From assembly GCF_014201715.1 (NCBI RefSeq), contig NZ_JACHFD010000001.1:248001-312000 (forward strand): a stretch of DNA of 64,000 nt, in the 5' to 3' direction. Below the pieces are notes generated by a model, which made no database searches, was not told the DNA's origin, and worked only from the letters and a program-made list of their open reading frames with translations. The translations under genes were made by a program, and so were the position numbers. Of this stretch, positions 34,474-43,389 are shown in pieces. Source of the DNA: Haloferula luteola (GTDB lineage Bacteria; Verrucomicrobiota; Verrucomicrobiia; Verrucomicrobiales; Akkermansiaceae). Each line of letters begins with the position of its first letter. The first letter of the stretch is position 1.

Positions 34474-35213
34474 CGGTCACCATGCATGCATTCGACCACC
34501 CACCAATGGCGGGTGGCACTTTCGGTTTCCACACGCCCCTTAAGAAGCCAAGCCACCGCACGAGACGCCGTTTCACTCGGATCCAACGCCTGCACCGTCA
34601 GCACCTGCCCCTGCACCCCTGTCTCGATCAAATAACGCTCCCCCAACCAACCTGCAGCCTCTGCAACAGGCACCCTTCGCGATGGCACTTGAATGCTGTC
34701 GGACTCAGATCCACCCATCAGGCGAAAGCTCAGCGCCGTCGTCCGCTCGACGGGAATCTCGGGCAAGGGAAGCGGATCGGGTAAGGGGGGCAACATTTGG
34801 ATGCTGGCGGCCATGAGGTCACGCTCATTCCCTTTGGCGAGGCTCATGGCCGCGAGAGTTGGGACATAGTCCGGATCCGATGGCGCCCAGGTCGATGGGG
34901 ATTCTTGCCTCCATCGGGATTCTCGGCGTTCCCCATCTTCTCGAAATGGATATGGACCCGCATCCTTCGCCATCCGCTCAAGCGCCGCGCCCATGGCGTT
35001 GGTAGGAATCAATGTCATCACTGCCCGACGCTCCCCGCCGGCCCGTGCTTTGCCAATTCGCACCTTCACCCCCACCGCCAAAATGACGGCCGCCGACCCC
35101 ACCAAGAAAAAGGCGACCAGAAACGACATAGTATTCGACACCGGCACTCGCCAGTTGAAGCCCAGCCCCGACTCGCGGTCGCGTTTCTGAAGCGTGATAC
35201 GACGACGAAACAT
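34470..35213 (-). CDS. Single-pass membrane protein with Pro-rich linker, TonB-like in layout
   Basis: 247 residues: a short basic N-terminus, one membrane helix (NTMSFLVAFFLVGSAAVILA), a polar region, a proline-rich linker (LPPLPDPLPLPEIPVE) and a compact C-terminal domain of about 90 residues (ALSFRLMGGSESDSIQVPS, ERYLIETGVQGQVLTVQAL, WWVVECMHGDR). This order, directly after exbB and exbD, is that of TonB, but I do not see a recognisable TonB C-terminal motif such as YP. It could be a divergent TonB or a different periplasmic partner. Start ATG 35211-35213 overlaps the exbD stop (TGATG). Confidence 0.65.
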   Translation of the reverse strand: MFRRRITLQKRDRESGLGFNWRVPVSNTMSFLVAFFLVGSAAVILAVGVKVRIGKARAGGERRAVMTLIPTNAMGAALERMAKDAGPYPFREDGERRESRWRQESPSTWAPSDPDYVPTLAAMSLAKGNERDLMAASIQMLPPLPDPLPLPEIPVERTTALSFRLMGGSESDSIQVPSRRVPVAEAAGWLGERYLIETGVQGQVLTVQALDPSETASRAVAWLLKGRVETESATRHWWVVECMHGDR

Positions 35214-35635
35214 CAAGGAACCTCCGTTGTTTTCGCCCCCCCCAGCAAATACACCCGAAACCCAGCATTCAGAACCTGCTCGGCGATGCGACGCTCCACC
35301 CCCGCAGGAATTCGCTGTTCGGTCTTGATGTAAGCCACAGGAATCGGCCCTCCTTCTCCGGTTTGCTCCTTCAAACGGGCCACCAAATCCTGCTCGCTCA
35401 ATCGCTCCCGCCCCAGCCACAGGACCACCGGGTCCCCTTCCGTGAGCGTGATCACTCGGGCATCGGCATTCCGAGGAATCTGATATTGCGAAGCCGGCAT
35501 CTCCACCTGCACGCCAGATTGATTCAAAAACGTGGGCCCCATCAGCAACGCCAATAGCAGCAACGTGAACAAATCCAGCACCGGGATCGCGTGCAAGAAT
35601 CCGATCCGTTCAGGCAAGGTCGAAACGAGCTTCAT
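35213..35635 (-). CDS. ExbD/TolR family protein
   Basis: 140-residue proton-motive-force transducer with one N-terminal membrane helix (IPVLDLFTLLLLALLMGP), whose Asp near the membrane matches the essential Asp of ExbD/TolR, and a periplasmic domain (VVLWLGRERLSEQDLVARL, IAEQVLNAGFRVYLLGG). It should form a complex with the ExbB/TolQ-like channel encoded upstream and overlapping by four bases, and pass energy to a periplasmic-spanning protein, probably the next gene's product. Confidence 0.85.
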   Translation of the reverse strand: MKLVSTLPERIGFLHAIPVLDLFTLLLLALLMGPTFLNQSGVQVEMPASQYQIPRNADARVITLTEGDPVVLWLGRERLSEQDLVARLKEQTGEGGPIPVAYIKTEQRIPAGVERRIAEQVLNAGFRVYLLGGAKTTEVP

Positions 35636-36327
35636 CGCTGACGATTCAGGCGTTCACGGGACTCGATTTCGTCACGAATCGACACGATCCCCGTCTCTGC
35701 CCGGGCATCGCAGATGATATTCACCATCTCGATCCCCGTGCGCTCGATGCGGTGAAAGAGCCGCTTCGCCCGCCCCACAAAGTAGAGGTAAAATACATAG
35801 GCCGGAATGGCGATGGCCAACCCGAATCCAGTCGTCACAAGTGCCAAAAAAACCCCCTTCGCCAACTCGCTGGCCGGCATGACCTGCTCACCCGCACCGA
35901 GTTCCTGAAACACCTCCAGAATCCCCATCACGGTCCCTAACATCCCCGCCAAGGGCGCAATCAGCGCCACGGCAAGAATCGCTCGCAGGTTCTTCTCGAT
36001 GCGCGGAACCTCCAACTGCCCCGCTTCCTGGGCGACGTCGCGCAAATCCGGCCGCGAAAGATGATGCCGGAGCAACACGGCATGCGCGACTCGCGCCACC
36101 GGCCCAGGGGCTCTCGCAGCCTCATGCAAAGCTTCGGCAAATGCCTTGCGACGGGCATGATTCGACAAACCCACCAAAAGATCCCCGACATTGATCCGGG
36201 CACGGTGAAAGAAAAACATCCGTTCCACCACAAATACGGCCCCGAAAAACGCCAACCCCATCTGGAGGAAGACAATCGGCCCACCGCTCTCGACCAGCGT
36301 GGGGGGATCCAGAAGTTCAGGTGTCAT
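35632..36327 (-). CDS. MotA/TolQ/ExbB proton channel family protein
   Basis: 231-residue channel subunit with three membrane segments: FLQMGLAFFGAVFVVERMFFF, AILAVALIAPLAGMLGTVMG and GVFLALVTTGFGLAIAIPAY. The family signature APLAGMLGTVMGILEVFQ and ALVTTGFGLAIAIPAYVFY is present. With ExbD it makes the inner-membrane motor that powers TonB- or Tol-type systems. Start ATG 36325-36327; the open frame extends two codons further to a TTG. First gene of the four-gene cluster. No Tol-Pal genes are near, so ExbB is somewhat more likely than TolQ. Confidence 0.9.
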   Translation of the reverse strand: MTPELLDPPTLVESGGPIVFLQMGLAFFGAVFVVERMFFFHRARINVGDLLVGLSNHARRKAFAEALHEAARAPGPVARVAHAVLLRHHLSRPDLRDVAQEAGQLEVPRIEKNLRAILAVALIAPLAGMLGTVMGILEVFQELGAGEQVMPASELAKGVFLALVTTGFGLAIAIPAYVFYLYFVGRAKRLFHRIERTGIEMVNIICDARAETGIVSIRDEIESRERLNRQR

Positions 36328-36395
36328 GACCAAAATTTAGGCATTGCGCCCCGACTTGACCAGTCCGGGCTGATACGGAGGAGATTCTCCACGAA

Positions 36396-36860
36396 TCACT
36401 CCCAAAGATACGAACGACGGCGGGCGATTTCCCGGTCCCCACGGAACAGTCGACATTGCCAGGCCAGCACTCGCCCGCCCTTCAAATACGAATCCCCATT
36501 CACCACGAACTCCGCCTTTCCCGACGTCTCGGAGGCATCGAACGAAGCCTCTTGGCGGTGAATTTGACTCCCCGTGCTCCCCTGCTGGAATTCAAAAAGC
36601 ACCTTCACCGGCTCTCCCTGGGAAGCATCATTCCAGCGAACCACGTAGTAATGCCCAAGACGCTGCTCCTGTTCCCGCAATCCAATCGCGCCATGCAGGA
36701 GATTCTCCTGCTCAGCACGGACCATCGGCTCATCCTGCATAGAGGGAGTTTCAAGATTGCGAAGATGGGTCGACCGCACCTCCAGCGCTTGGGGTGCCGC
36801 GCAGGACACCACCATCATCGACATCATTGCCACGAGCCGCCATTGCTTCATGCGGCTCAT
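36396..36860 (-). CDS. Hypothetical lipoprotein, 154 aa
   Basis: Begins MSRMKQWRLVAMMSMMVVSCAAP, a lipoprotein signal with the cleavage Cys at residue 20 (VVSC). The mature part is about 135 residues, with beta-rich segments (HYYVVRWNDASQGEPVKVLF, KAEFVVNGDSYLKGGRVLAW) and ends RRRSYLWE. I do not recognise the family. A start at the second ATG (36851) is equally possible. It lies 68 bases upstream of the exbB-like gene on the same strand and may belong to that cluster, placing a lipoprotein beside an energised envelope complex. Confidence 0.72.
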   Translation of the reverse strand: MSRMKQWRLVAMMSMMVVSCAAPQALEVRSTHLRNLETPSMQDEPMVRAEQENLLHGAIGLREQEQRLGHYYVVRWNDASQGEPVKVLFEFQQGSTGSQIHRQEASFDASETSGKAEFVVNGDSYLKGGRVLAWQCRLFRGDREIARRRSYLWE

Positions 36861-36973
36861 TCAAGCCGTCCGTGGCCGATTGCCAATCCGGAAAGCACGA
36901 AGATCCTCTTCCGCCCGCCAACACACAGGGAAATGCCTTTCCGAGCCGCGCCGTCCCCGCCTAGTGTCGCCCC

Positions 36974-37474
36974 ATGGACGAAGGCGCCGCCGCCAAGCTC
37001 GACAATTTCATTCGCAAAAAAGGCCTGCGGCGCACGCCTCAACGGGATGCCATCGTACGTCTCGCCTTCGCCGAGGACGAACACTTCACATCCGAAGAGC
37101 TCTTCGACCGGGTCCGTCGGCATAACATCAACGCCTCTCGGGCCACCGTCTATCGGACCATCGCCCTTTTGGTCGAAGCCAAGCTCCTGCGAGAAATCGA
37201 CCTCGGCGGGGACACCAAGACCTACGACCCCAATTTCCTCGACAAGCCCAGCCATAACCACCTGGTATGCATCGATTGCGGCAAGGTCCTGGAGTTTGAA
37301 GATTCCCATGTGGATCTCCTCAACGACTGCCTCACCCGTCGCATGGGCTTCCGCCCGGTGTCCCAGACCATCAAGATCGAGGCCTGTTGTGAAAAACTTC
37401 GAACCCAGGGATCCTGTCCCAATCTCATCCAAGCGCGGCTCTCACGCAAACGACTGCCAGCCCGCAAACGATAG
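36974..37474 (+). CDS. Fur family transcriptional regulator
   Basis: 166-residue metal-responsive repressor. Winged-helix DNA-binding part: KKGLRRTPQRDAIVRLAF, SRATVYRTIALLVEAKLL. Dimer and metal part: PSHNHLVCIDCGKVLEF with the His pair and CxxC, and a second Cys-rich stretch EACCEKLRTQGSC. This fits Fur (iron) best, but Zur and PerR share the fold. ATG at 36974. Divergent from the lipoprotein gene; the 113-base gap would hold both promoters and may include its own operator, though I see no clear Fur box. Confidence 0.9.
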   Translation: MDEGAAAKLDNFIRKKGLRRTPQRDAIVRLAFAEDEHFTSEELFDRVRRHNINASRATVYRTIALLVEAKLLREIDLGGDTKTYDPNFLDKPSHNHLVCIDCGKVLEFEDSHVDLLNDCLTRRMGFRPVSQTIKIEACCEKLRTQGSCPNLIQARLSRKRLPARKR

Positions 37475-37581
37475 TCTCCAAGTTTTCTGTTCCAAGCGGC
37501 GGACAAACCACCCATCGTCCGCCCGCGGCGCCGGCTCCTCCGGACGCCCGATCCGAACCTCTTAAATTGCCCGCCAGAGTC

Positions 37582-38943
37582 ATGTGGAAAGGCCGCTTCG
37601 CCAAGGAAACCGCCGAACTCGTCCAGCAAATCGGTGAATCCGTCAGCTACGATTGGCGCCTCTATCAACACGACATCGCTGGCTCCATTGCCCACGCCCG
37701 TGCCCAGTACAAGGCGGGCTTGCTGACCGAGGAGGAGTTTTCTCAGATCGAATCCGGCCTGCGTGAAATCGAAGCCGACATCAATGCCGGCAACTTTGAA
37801 TTCCGCACCTCGTTGGAAGACATTCACATGAACATCGAGGCTGAGCTGACCCGCCGCATCGGCCCTGCTGGAGCCAAGCTGCACACCGCCCGCTCTCGAA
37901 ACGATCAAGTAGCCACCGACACCCGGCTCTACTGCCGGGCAGAGATGGAAGTGCTCGCCGCCGGCATTCGGGATCTCCAACGCGCCTTGCTCGACCGAGC
38001 AGAAAAATATGCGGCCACCGTGGTGCCCGCCTATACCCACTTGCAACGCGGTCAGCCCGTCACCGTGGGCCATCACTTCCTCGCCTACGTCGAGATGCTG
38101 GAACGCGACCTCGGTCGCCTCACCGATGCGCGTACGCGGGTCAACGTTTCACCGCTTGGTTCGGGAGCGTTGGCAGGTTCGACCATCAATCTGGACCGTC
38201 ATGGAATCGCCAAGGAACTCGGCTTCGATCGCGTCTCCACCAACTCGATGGATGCCGTCGCCGATCGCGACTACATCGCCGAGTTGATTTTCGTCATCGG
38301 CCTCTGTGGTGTTCACCTTTCCCGACTTTCTGAAGACCTGATTCTCTGGACTTCTGCCGAGTTCGGCTTTGCCGCGCTTTCCGATGCCCACACCACGGGA
38401 TCGTCGCTGATGCCTCAGAAGAAAAACCCTGACGTCTGCGAACTCACTCGCGGCAAGACCGGACGGCTTCTCGGCAACCTCGTCGCCATTCTCACCGCCA
38501 TCAAAGGACTCCCTTTGACCTACAATCGGGATCTTCAGGAGGACAAAGAGCCCCTCTTTGATTCCATCGACACGCTCAAGCTCACGCTCGCCGTGAATGC
38601 TGAAATGATTGCTGCCATGGAAATCCGCGAGGAACGCTGCCGTGCTGCCGCTTCTGACCCCATGCTGCTTGCCACCGATCTCGCCGATTGGCTGGTGCGC
38701 CAAGGAGTGCCCTTCCGCCACGCCCATGAATTGGTGGGAAAAGCGGTTGCTGCATCTGTGGCAACCGGCACGCCGCTTGATCAACTCGATCTGGCAACCA
38801 TCGACCCCGCCTTCACTTCGGACGCTACCTCGGTGTTTTCGCTCGAAACCGCCCTCGCCGCACGAACCAATCCGGGAGCTCCCTCCATCGAGAACGTTCG
38901 ATCCGAAATCGCCCGCTGGAACACTGGGCTCTCATCGAACTAA
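37582..38943 (+). CDS. argH: Argininosuccinate lyase
   Basis: 453-residue enzyme of the fumarase/aspartase superfamily that splits argininosuccinate into arginine and fumarate, the last step of arginine synthesis. Motifs: LEDIHMNIEAELT, HTARSRNDQVATDTRLY, YTHLQRGQPVTVGHH, and the signature GSSLMPQKKNPDVCEL. I chose ATG 37582 (MWKGRFAKETAELVQQ) over an in-frame TTG at 37567 because MWxGRF is the family's usual start. Other arg genes are not in the window. Its last four bases overlap, tail to tail, with the TpsB-like gene. Confidence 0.96.
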   Translation: MWKGRFAKETAELVQQIGESVSYDWRLYQHDIAGSIAHARAQYKAGLLTEEEFSQIESGLREIEADINAGNFEFRTSLEDIHMNIEAELTRRIGPAGAKLHTARSRNDQVATDTRLYCRAEMEVLAAGIRDLQRALLDRAEKYAATVVPAYTHLQRGQPVTVGHHFLAYVEMLERDLGRLTDARTRVNVSPLGSGALAGSTINLDRHGIAKELGFDRVSTNSMDAVADRDYIAELIFVIGLCGVHLSRLSEDLILWTSAEFGFAALSDAHTTGSSLMPQKKNPDVCELTRGKTGRLLGNLVAILTAIKGLPLTYNRDLQEDKEPLFDSIDTLKLTLAVNAEMIAAMEIREERCRAAASDPMLLATDLADWLVRQGVPFRHAHELVGKAVAASVATGTPLDQLDLATIDPAFTSDATSVFSLETALAARTNPGAPSIENVRSEIARWNTGLSSN

Positions 38944-40616
38944 AAGCTCATCGAGACGCCGAGGTGATTCCGATGTTCGGTATCATCAAGGCGCCATCCA
39001 TGGTCGAAGCGGAGATCCACGTGCCCCCATAGCCGGGCGCGAAGGCCCAGTCCAACGCTACTCAGCGAGACGGAACCCCCATCGTCATCCTGCAACGCAG
39101 CATGGTCGAAGAAGGCCAAAAGCCGAAAATCACAGCGCGGAATCACCGAAATCACCGGGGTCTGCACCTCCAGCCCCCCAACGGCACCGTTGTCCATCGA
39201 ATAGGCTCTTTCATCGACTCCTCGAACCGTCTGGTAACCTCCCGCGCCCAATTGCTCTGCGGGGAGAAGATGAGAATCGGCCGCCTGAAGGGACCATCGC
39301 CCCACCCAGCGCCAATCTTTTTCCGTCCTCCACCACGCATTGGCATCGAAATTGGCAATCAGGTAGGTGGCATCCGCCTGCAGATCATAGGCGCGAAACG
39401 CCGCGTCCCGATTGCGATCCCCCAATCCACCTGGAGAATATCGCAAGTCCGAGGAAAACTTGACGCCAGCCGACTTCCATTCTCGTTCGATTCGATGGGA
39501 AACCTTCCAATCCGCCATCACCACCTCCCCCGGCGTGACGGAGGCACCACCGAAAAGCAAAAACTGGTCGGTTCCCTTGAGTTCAAATCCCGCCCATAGG
39601 CTCTGCTCCCACGCTCCCGCTTTAGGTAAGATCATCCGATCCAACACCGCGAGGGTCCAGGAACTGCCCTCTGTTTCCAACGGAATGCCACGGAACAAAT
39701 AGCGCGACGCGACCTCTGCATAGGCGGCATCCACCTGAATCACCTGGTGACTGCGGTGCAGTGGAATCTCCCACCGGATCGCGTTGGCAGTGAGCGATGA
39801 CGCCGGCATGCCCATCACTCCACGCCAAGCCAGCAAATGCTCATTCGGCAGTAGGCCGCTGACTCCAAAAACCATCCGATCCTGGCCGAGCACATCCGGC
39901 CCACTGTTCTCATAGCCCACACTGACTTGCCACGGACGCCGCTCCTCCAGCGCGATCAATAGATCAGCACTGGCCAGGCCCTCTCCCGGAGACACGAACA
40001 AACGTGGATGGCGAAATCCAGTCCGCCCATACCACGTGAGCTGCTCCTCCAACTTCTTGCGCTGCAGCCATTCCCCGGTCCTCAACCTCAGTCCCTGGCG
40101 AATCAGCTCAGGATTTCCGTGCTTCGGTGGAGTCACCCCCACCTTGCCGACTTTCCCCACTTCCACGTCGATCACCAATCCCCCCTCAGAAAAATCCTGT
40201 TCTGGCGCACTGACCAGCACCACAGGGAAACCCTCCGCATCGTAGTGCAACAAAATCTCATCGGCCATTTGCCCAAGAGAAACATCCGTCACCGGATGCC
40301 CCAAAAAGGGCTTCAACCTCGCCGCGAGAGTCGCAGGCGAAGGAAGCACCAACTCTCCACTGGCTTCGATTCCCTCCGCCAACGCAAACCAGTCGCCACC
40401 TTCGGCCGAACGCAAGCGAATGACCTTCAAAGCATCCGCCCACGTCTGGTTGGGAACCTCATCCTGACCCGTTTGAGCCTCCACGGAAGGCAAGGACTCC
40501 ACTTCCGCCTGATCCGGCAAGTTGGGCTGAATCCCAGGCAGCGATTCGGCCCGGACCACCCCCAGCCCCATCAGCAAAATCCATCCTTTCACCCTCACAG
40601 GCGTCCATCCTCTCAT
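38940..40616 (-). CDS. Two-partner secretion outer-membrane transporter (TpsB/ShlB/FhaC family)
   Basis: 558-residue Omp85-superfamily protein. A signal peptide (MRGWTPVRVKGWILLMGLGVVRA) is followed by an acidic Gln/Pro-rich region, a POTRA-like domain (HPVTDVSLGQMADEILLHYD, GLVIDVEVGKVGKVGV) and a beta-barrel of about 350 residues with the L6 motif QTVRGVDERAYS. The last residue is Phe, as in outer-membrane proteins. It should export the small TpsA encoded just upstream. The start is uncertain: a GTG at 40680-40682 overlaps the tpsA stop (GTGA) and gives a longer N-terminus; I prefer ATG 40614-40616 for the signal peptide. Confidence 0.85.
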   Translation of the reverse strand: MRGWTPVRVKGWILLMGLGVVRAESLPGIQPNLPDQAEVESLPSVEAQTGQDEVPNQTWADALKVIRLRSAEGGDWFALAEGIEASGELVLPSPATLAARLKPFLGHPVTDVSLGQMADEILLHYDAEGFPVVLVSAPEQDFSEGGLVIDVEVGKVGKVGVTPPKHGNPELIRQGLRLRTGEWLQRKKLEEQLTWYGRTGFRHPRLFVSPGEGLASADLLIALEERRPWQVSVGYENSGPDVLGQDRMVFGVSGLLPNEHLLAWRGVMGMPASSLTANAIRWEIPLHRSHQVIQVDAAYAEVASRYLFRGIPLETEGSSWTLAVLDRMILPKAGAWEQSLWAGFELKGTDQFLLFGGASVTPGEVVMADWKVSHRIEREWKSAGVKFSSDLRYSPGGLGDRNRDAAFRAYDLQADATYLIANFDANAWWRTEKDWRWVGRWSLQAADSHLLPAEQLGAGGYQTVRGVDERAYSMDNGAVGGLEVQTPVISVIPRCDFRLLAFFDHAALQDDDGGSVSLSSVGLGLRARLWGHVDLRFDHGWRLDDTEHRNHLGVSMSF

Positions 40617-40678
40617 GAAAAAAGGTCGCCGGACAAGGGACGGCATCAAAGATTTCCAGCCCGAGATCCGGGGAAAGC

Positions 40679-41779
40679 TCACCGGCGGGCGGTTTTCTTT
40701 TGCTCATCAGAACTCGATCCTCCGCGAGTTCCACGCATCCCGAAAAATGAACTCCGCGCCATCAAGGCTTTTTTGACCGGTGCTGCGACGTTGCGTGTTG
40801 GATTCGGTTGAGTGACCGAAGAGCTCGCACTGACGGCATTGCTCGTCCGCACCGCGGAAGCCGTGGTGATCCGTGTTCCATCCGGACGTCTCAGTGTCGG
40901 CACCTTCAAAATGGAGTCACTCACCACCGCAGGGGCATCGGCCTCGTCGAAATTGGCCCGTGGAGCCTGCTCGATCACTCCCTTGAAGGCCATTTCCCCG
41001 ACAATGATCGCGCGATTGTCCGAGAAAACCCGCCCATCGCCGCCCACTTCGATGAAGATCCGACCCGTCTGTGCGTCCAGAGTCCCGACGTTGTGGACCT
41101 CCTTGCCAGCACGAATATCGATCTGTGACGCGTGCGTGGTCCCTTGGTAGAGCACAAACCCTTCTTCTCCAGCATCCTTGAGGCGTTGATTCCCACTCGC
41201 GGAAACCTTGATCCGATCCGTCCCAGCCATCCGCACGGCCCCTGTCGCAGTCAGCTCGCCCCGCCGACCCACGATCAATTGCTGGCCGCCGAGCATGATA
41301 TCGCCATCCGTAGCATTGACGAAACCATCGACCTTCAGAATTCCCGATCCCAGGCTCCCATCAAGGGTGTATCCATTGCCATCAAGAACATCGGCCGGGT
41401 TCGCATTCAGACTGGCCAGAGTCACACTCTTCGCCGTGATCGATCCGCCCACGAAAAGATTTCCTCCGGGTGCAAAAAAGCTCACCGAGCCATTCGACGT
41501 CACCGTTCCGTTCAGGAAGTAGCTACCACCCCCATTCAGGTAGTTGAGCACTTGGTTGCCTCCGATGAAGTCAAAGACCAACTCGCTTCCCTGATCCAAG
41601 TTGAAGTCCCCCCAATCAAAGACCGAATCATCAGAAATCGTAAAAATCGTCTTCGTGCCCGTCTCCGTCTCGATCGTTTCCCACGTCGCGGAGCCTGAGG
41701 ACAGGACGGGGTCAGCCGCCTGAACAACAGGAACACAGGCGGCAATGGCCACCCGGAGGGAGCGGGAGTTGAGGGACAT
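40679..41779 (-). CDS. Small two-partner secretion exoprotein (TpsA-like, filamentous haemagglutinin N-terminal domain)
   Basis: 366 residues: signal peptide (MSLNSRSLRVAIAACVPVVQA), then a TPS domain with right-handed beta-helix character (FDWGDFNLDQGSELVFDF, LNYLNGGGSYFLNGTVTSNG, FFAPGGNLFVGGSITA). The rest is a short region of further strands and a basic Ser-rich tail (KKALMARSSFFGMRGTRGG). Classical TpsA proteins run to thousands of residues, so this is mostly the secretion domain with little cargo. It precedes its transporter gene on the same strand. Start ATG at 41777-41779; the frame extends upstream to 41899 without signal features. Confidence 0.82.
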   Translation of the reverse strand: MSLNSRSLRVAIAACVPVVQAADPVLSSGSATWETIETETGTKTIFTISDDSVFDWGDFNLDQGSELVFDFIGGNQVLNYLNGGGSYFLNGTVTSNGSVSFFAPGGNLFVGGSITAKSVTLASLNANPADVLDGNGYTLDGSLGSGILKVDGFVNATDGDIMLGGQQLIVGRRGELTATGAVRMAGTDRIKVSASGNQRLKDAGEEGFVLYQGTTHASQIDIRAGKEVHNVGTLDAQTGRIFIEVGGDGRVFSDNRAIIVGEMAFKGVIEQAPRANFDEADAPAVVSDSILKVPTLRRPDGTRITTASAVRTSNAVSASSSVTQPNPTRNVAAPVKKALMARSSFFGMRGTRGGSSSDEQKKTARR

Positions 41780-42078
41780 GGGGAGAAACGGAGGAAACAG
41801 GTAACTTCGGGGAGTTCGTTTACCTGCACGGGATATACAACCCTCTCGGTATTTAAGGGAATACAAAAAACGCACGTGATAAAAGACTTGACCCTCCAAA
41901 CCATCAAAATCCCCCGATATCCTGACCCGGACGGCTTCTCATGGTGTCGAGCAATCAGGTTCTGGCGACCGATTTGACCACTCCGGACCGAGCGTCGCGG
42001 CGGCAGTCGACTTCAGGGCATTTTTGCCTCGGCACTTGCGAAAGATCCCTTCCCACGCGCAGTATCCGCCCGCCGCCG
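41780..42078. promoter_or_regulatory. Divergent intergenic region, tpsA / tatC
   Basis: 299 bases without a gene I can support. It is relatively AT-rich on the tpsA side (tracts such as TATTTAAGGGAATACAAAAA near 41851-41870) and GC-rich toward tatC. It must hold the promoters of both divergent units. I do not see a convincing -35/-10 pair, palindrome or riboswitch. The tatC reading frame remains open back to 41941, but that stretch has no TatC-like sequence. Confidence 0.5.
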
Positions 42079-43314
42079 ATGTTTTTGCTCAAGAAGGTCT
42101 TCCAACTCCGGGACAAAACGAACCCAGAAATGGAGAAGCCATTTTTGGATCACCTTGAGGACCTGAGAGTCATGATCATGCAAGTGGTCGTGACCCTGAT
42201 CATCTCCATGATCCTGTGCTTCTCGCTCCAAGGGTATTTGATGGATGTGTTGCGGGCACCCGTGCAGAACGTCTGGCTCGAGCACACCCGGGGATCTCTT
42301 CCCTCCGACATCACTCCCGAGTCTTGGGAGCAGGCTAAAGACCTCCTCAATCGGTCCATCGACCTCTCTCCGGAACAACGCTCCGCATTTTATGAGCACT
42401 TTGATCCTCAGGTCCTCCGATATTTGGACGCCATTCGATTGATGCGCGCCGCAAAGGCTTTGAACGAAACCGATCGCCTGCCATTCCTCGAACAACAGGC
42501 GGCGGACGACGCCGAACTCAAGCGCATCATCGAAGCCGTCTCTGCCACTGGAGCCGATCCCGACAGTCGGGCGGGCTCGGACGTGATGATGATGTCCGCC
42601 CTGAAACCGACCGAGACCTTCATGCTCTCGATGAAACTGGCGTTCTTCGCCGGCGTTGTTCTGGCCTTTCCATTCCTGCTCTACTTCATCCTCCAGTTCA
42701 TTCTCCCGGGCCTCCACCAACACGAACGCAAGATCCTCTGGCCGTCCATGTTCGTCGGCTTTGCGCTCTTCCTCACGGGGGTGTTCTTCGCCTACTTTTT
42801 CGTTCTCCCGAAAACTCTCGTCTTCTTCTTCGAGTGGAGCATCGACATGGGCGTCACCAACGACTGGCGAATCGGTGAATACATCACCTTCGCCACCCAA
42901 TTCACCCTGCTCTTCGGGCTCTCCTTCGAGCTTCCCGTCGTGATCATGGCCCTCGTCAAACTCGGCCTGCTGACCTACGACATGATGCGCCGGACCCGTT
43001 CCTATGCCATCGTGGCCATCGTCGTGGCAGCCGCCATGATCACTCCGACTTCGGACGTGCTCACCCTCTCCCTCATGGCTGTTCCGATGTATGTGCTCTA
43101 CGAAGCCTGCATCCTCCTCGCGTGGCTCGACCAACGCAAGCGGCGCCGCGCGGAAAAGGAAGAAACCCTCCAGCGCTATGGCCTGACGCCTCCATCAACC
43201 GACGACGAAGCCCCCAAAACCATCGATCTTCCAACCGATGAGCCCGAAACCATGGCTTCGGATGACGACGATGACTCCCAGGAAAAACCCTCGGATCCAG
43301 AGGATGCTCGTTGA
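42079..43314 (+). CDS. tatC: Sec-independent protein translocase TatC with enlarged first periplasmic loop
   Basis: 411-residue twin-arginine translocase subunit; usual length is about 250. N-terminal motif EKPFLDHLEDLRVMI precedes TM1 (about 31-48). Then about 90 extra residues (67-158, mainly charged helix: SWEQAKDLLNRSIDLSPEQR and so on) lie before SALKPTETFMLSMK, the conserved segment leading to TM2. The remaining helices follow (VVLAFPFLLYFILQFILPG, FELPVVIMALVKLG, AIVVAAAMITPTSDVLTL). The C-terminal tail is long and very acidic (DDDDDSQEKPSDPEDAR). TatA/B genes are not nearby. Start ATG 42079 (MFLLKKVFQLRDKTNP). Confidence 0.92.
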   Translation: MFLLKKVFQLRDKTNPEMEKPFLDHLEDLRVMIMQVVVTLIISMILCFSLQGYLMDVLRAPVQNVWLEHTRGSLPSDITPESWEQAKDLLNRSIDLSPEQRSAFYEHFDPQVLRYLDAIRLMRAAKALNETDRLPFLEQQAADDAELKRIIEAVSATGADPDSRAGSDVMMMSALKPTETFMLSMKLAFFAGVVLAFPFLLYFILQFILPGLHQHERKILWPSMFVGFALFLTGVFFAYFFVLPKTLVFFFEWSIDMGVTNDWRIGEYITFATQFTLLFGLSFELPVVIMALVKLGLLTYDMMRRTRSYAIVAIVVAAAMITPTSDVLTLSLMAVPMYVLYEACILLAWLDQRKRRRAEKEETLQRYGLTPPSTDDEAPKTIDLPTDEPETMASDDDDDSQEKPSDPEDAR

Positions 43315-43389
43315 GGCCACCTACGACTTCGAGTCATGACGGAGCTTTCCCCTTGGCCCAGGGCAGCCCCTTCCCTCTACTTTCGATCC

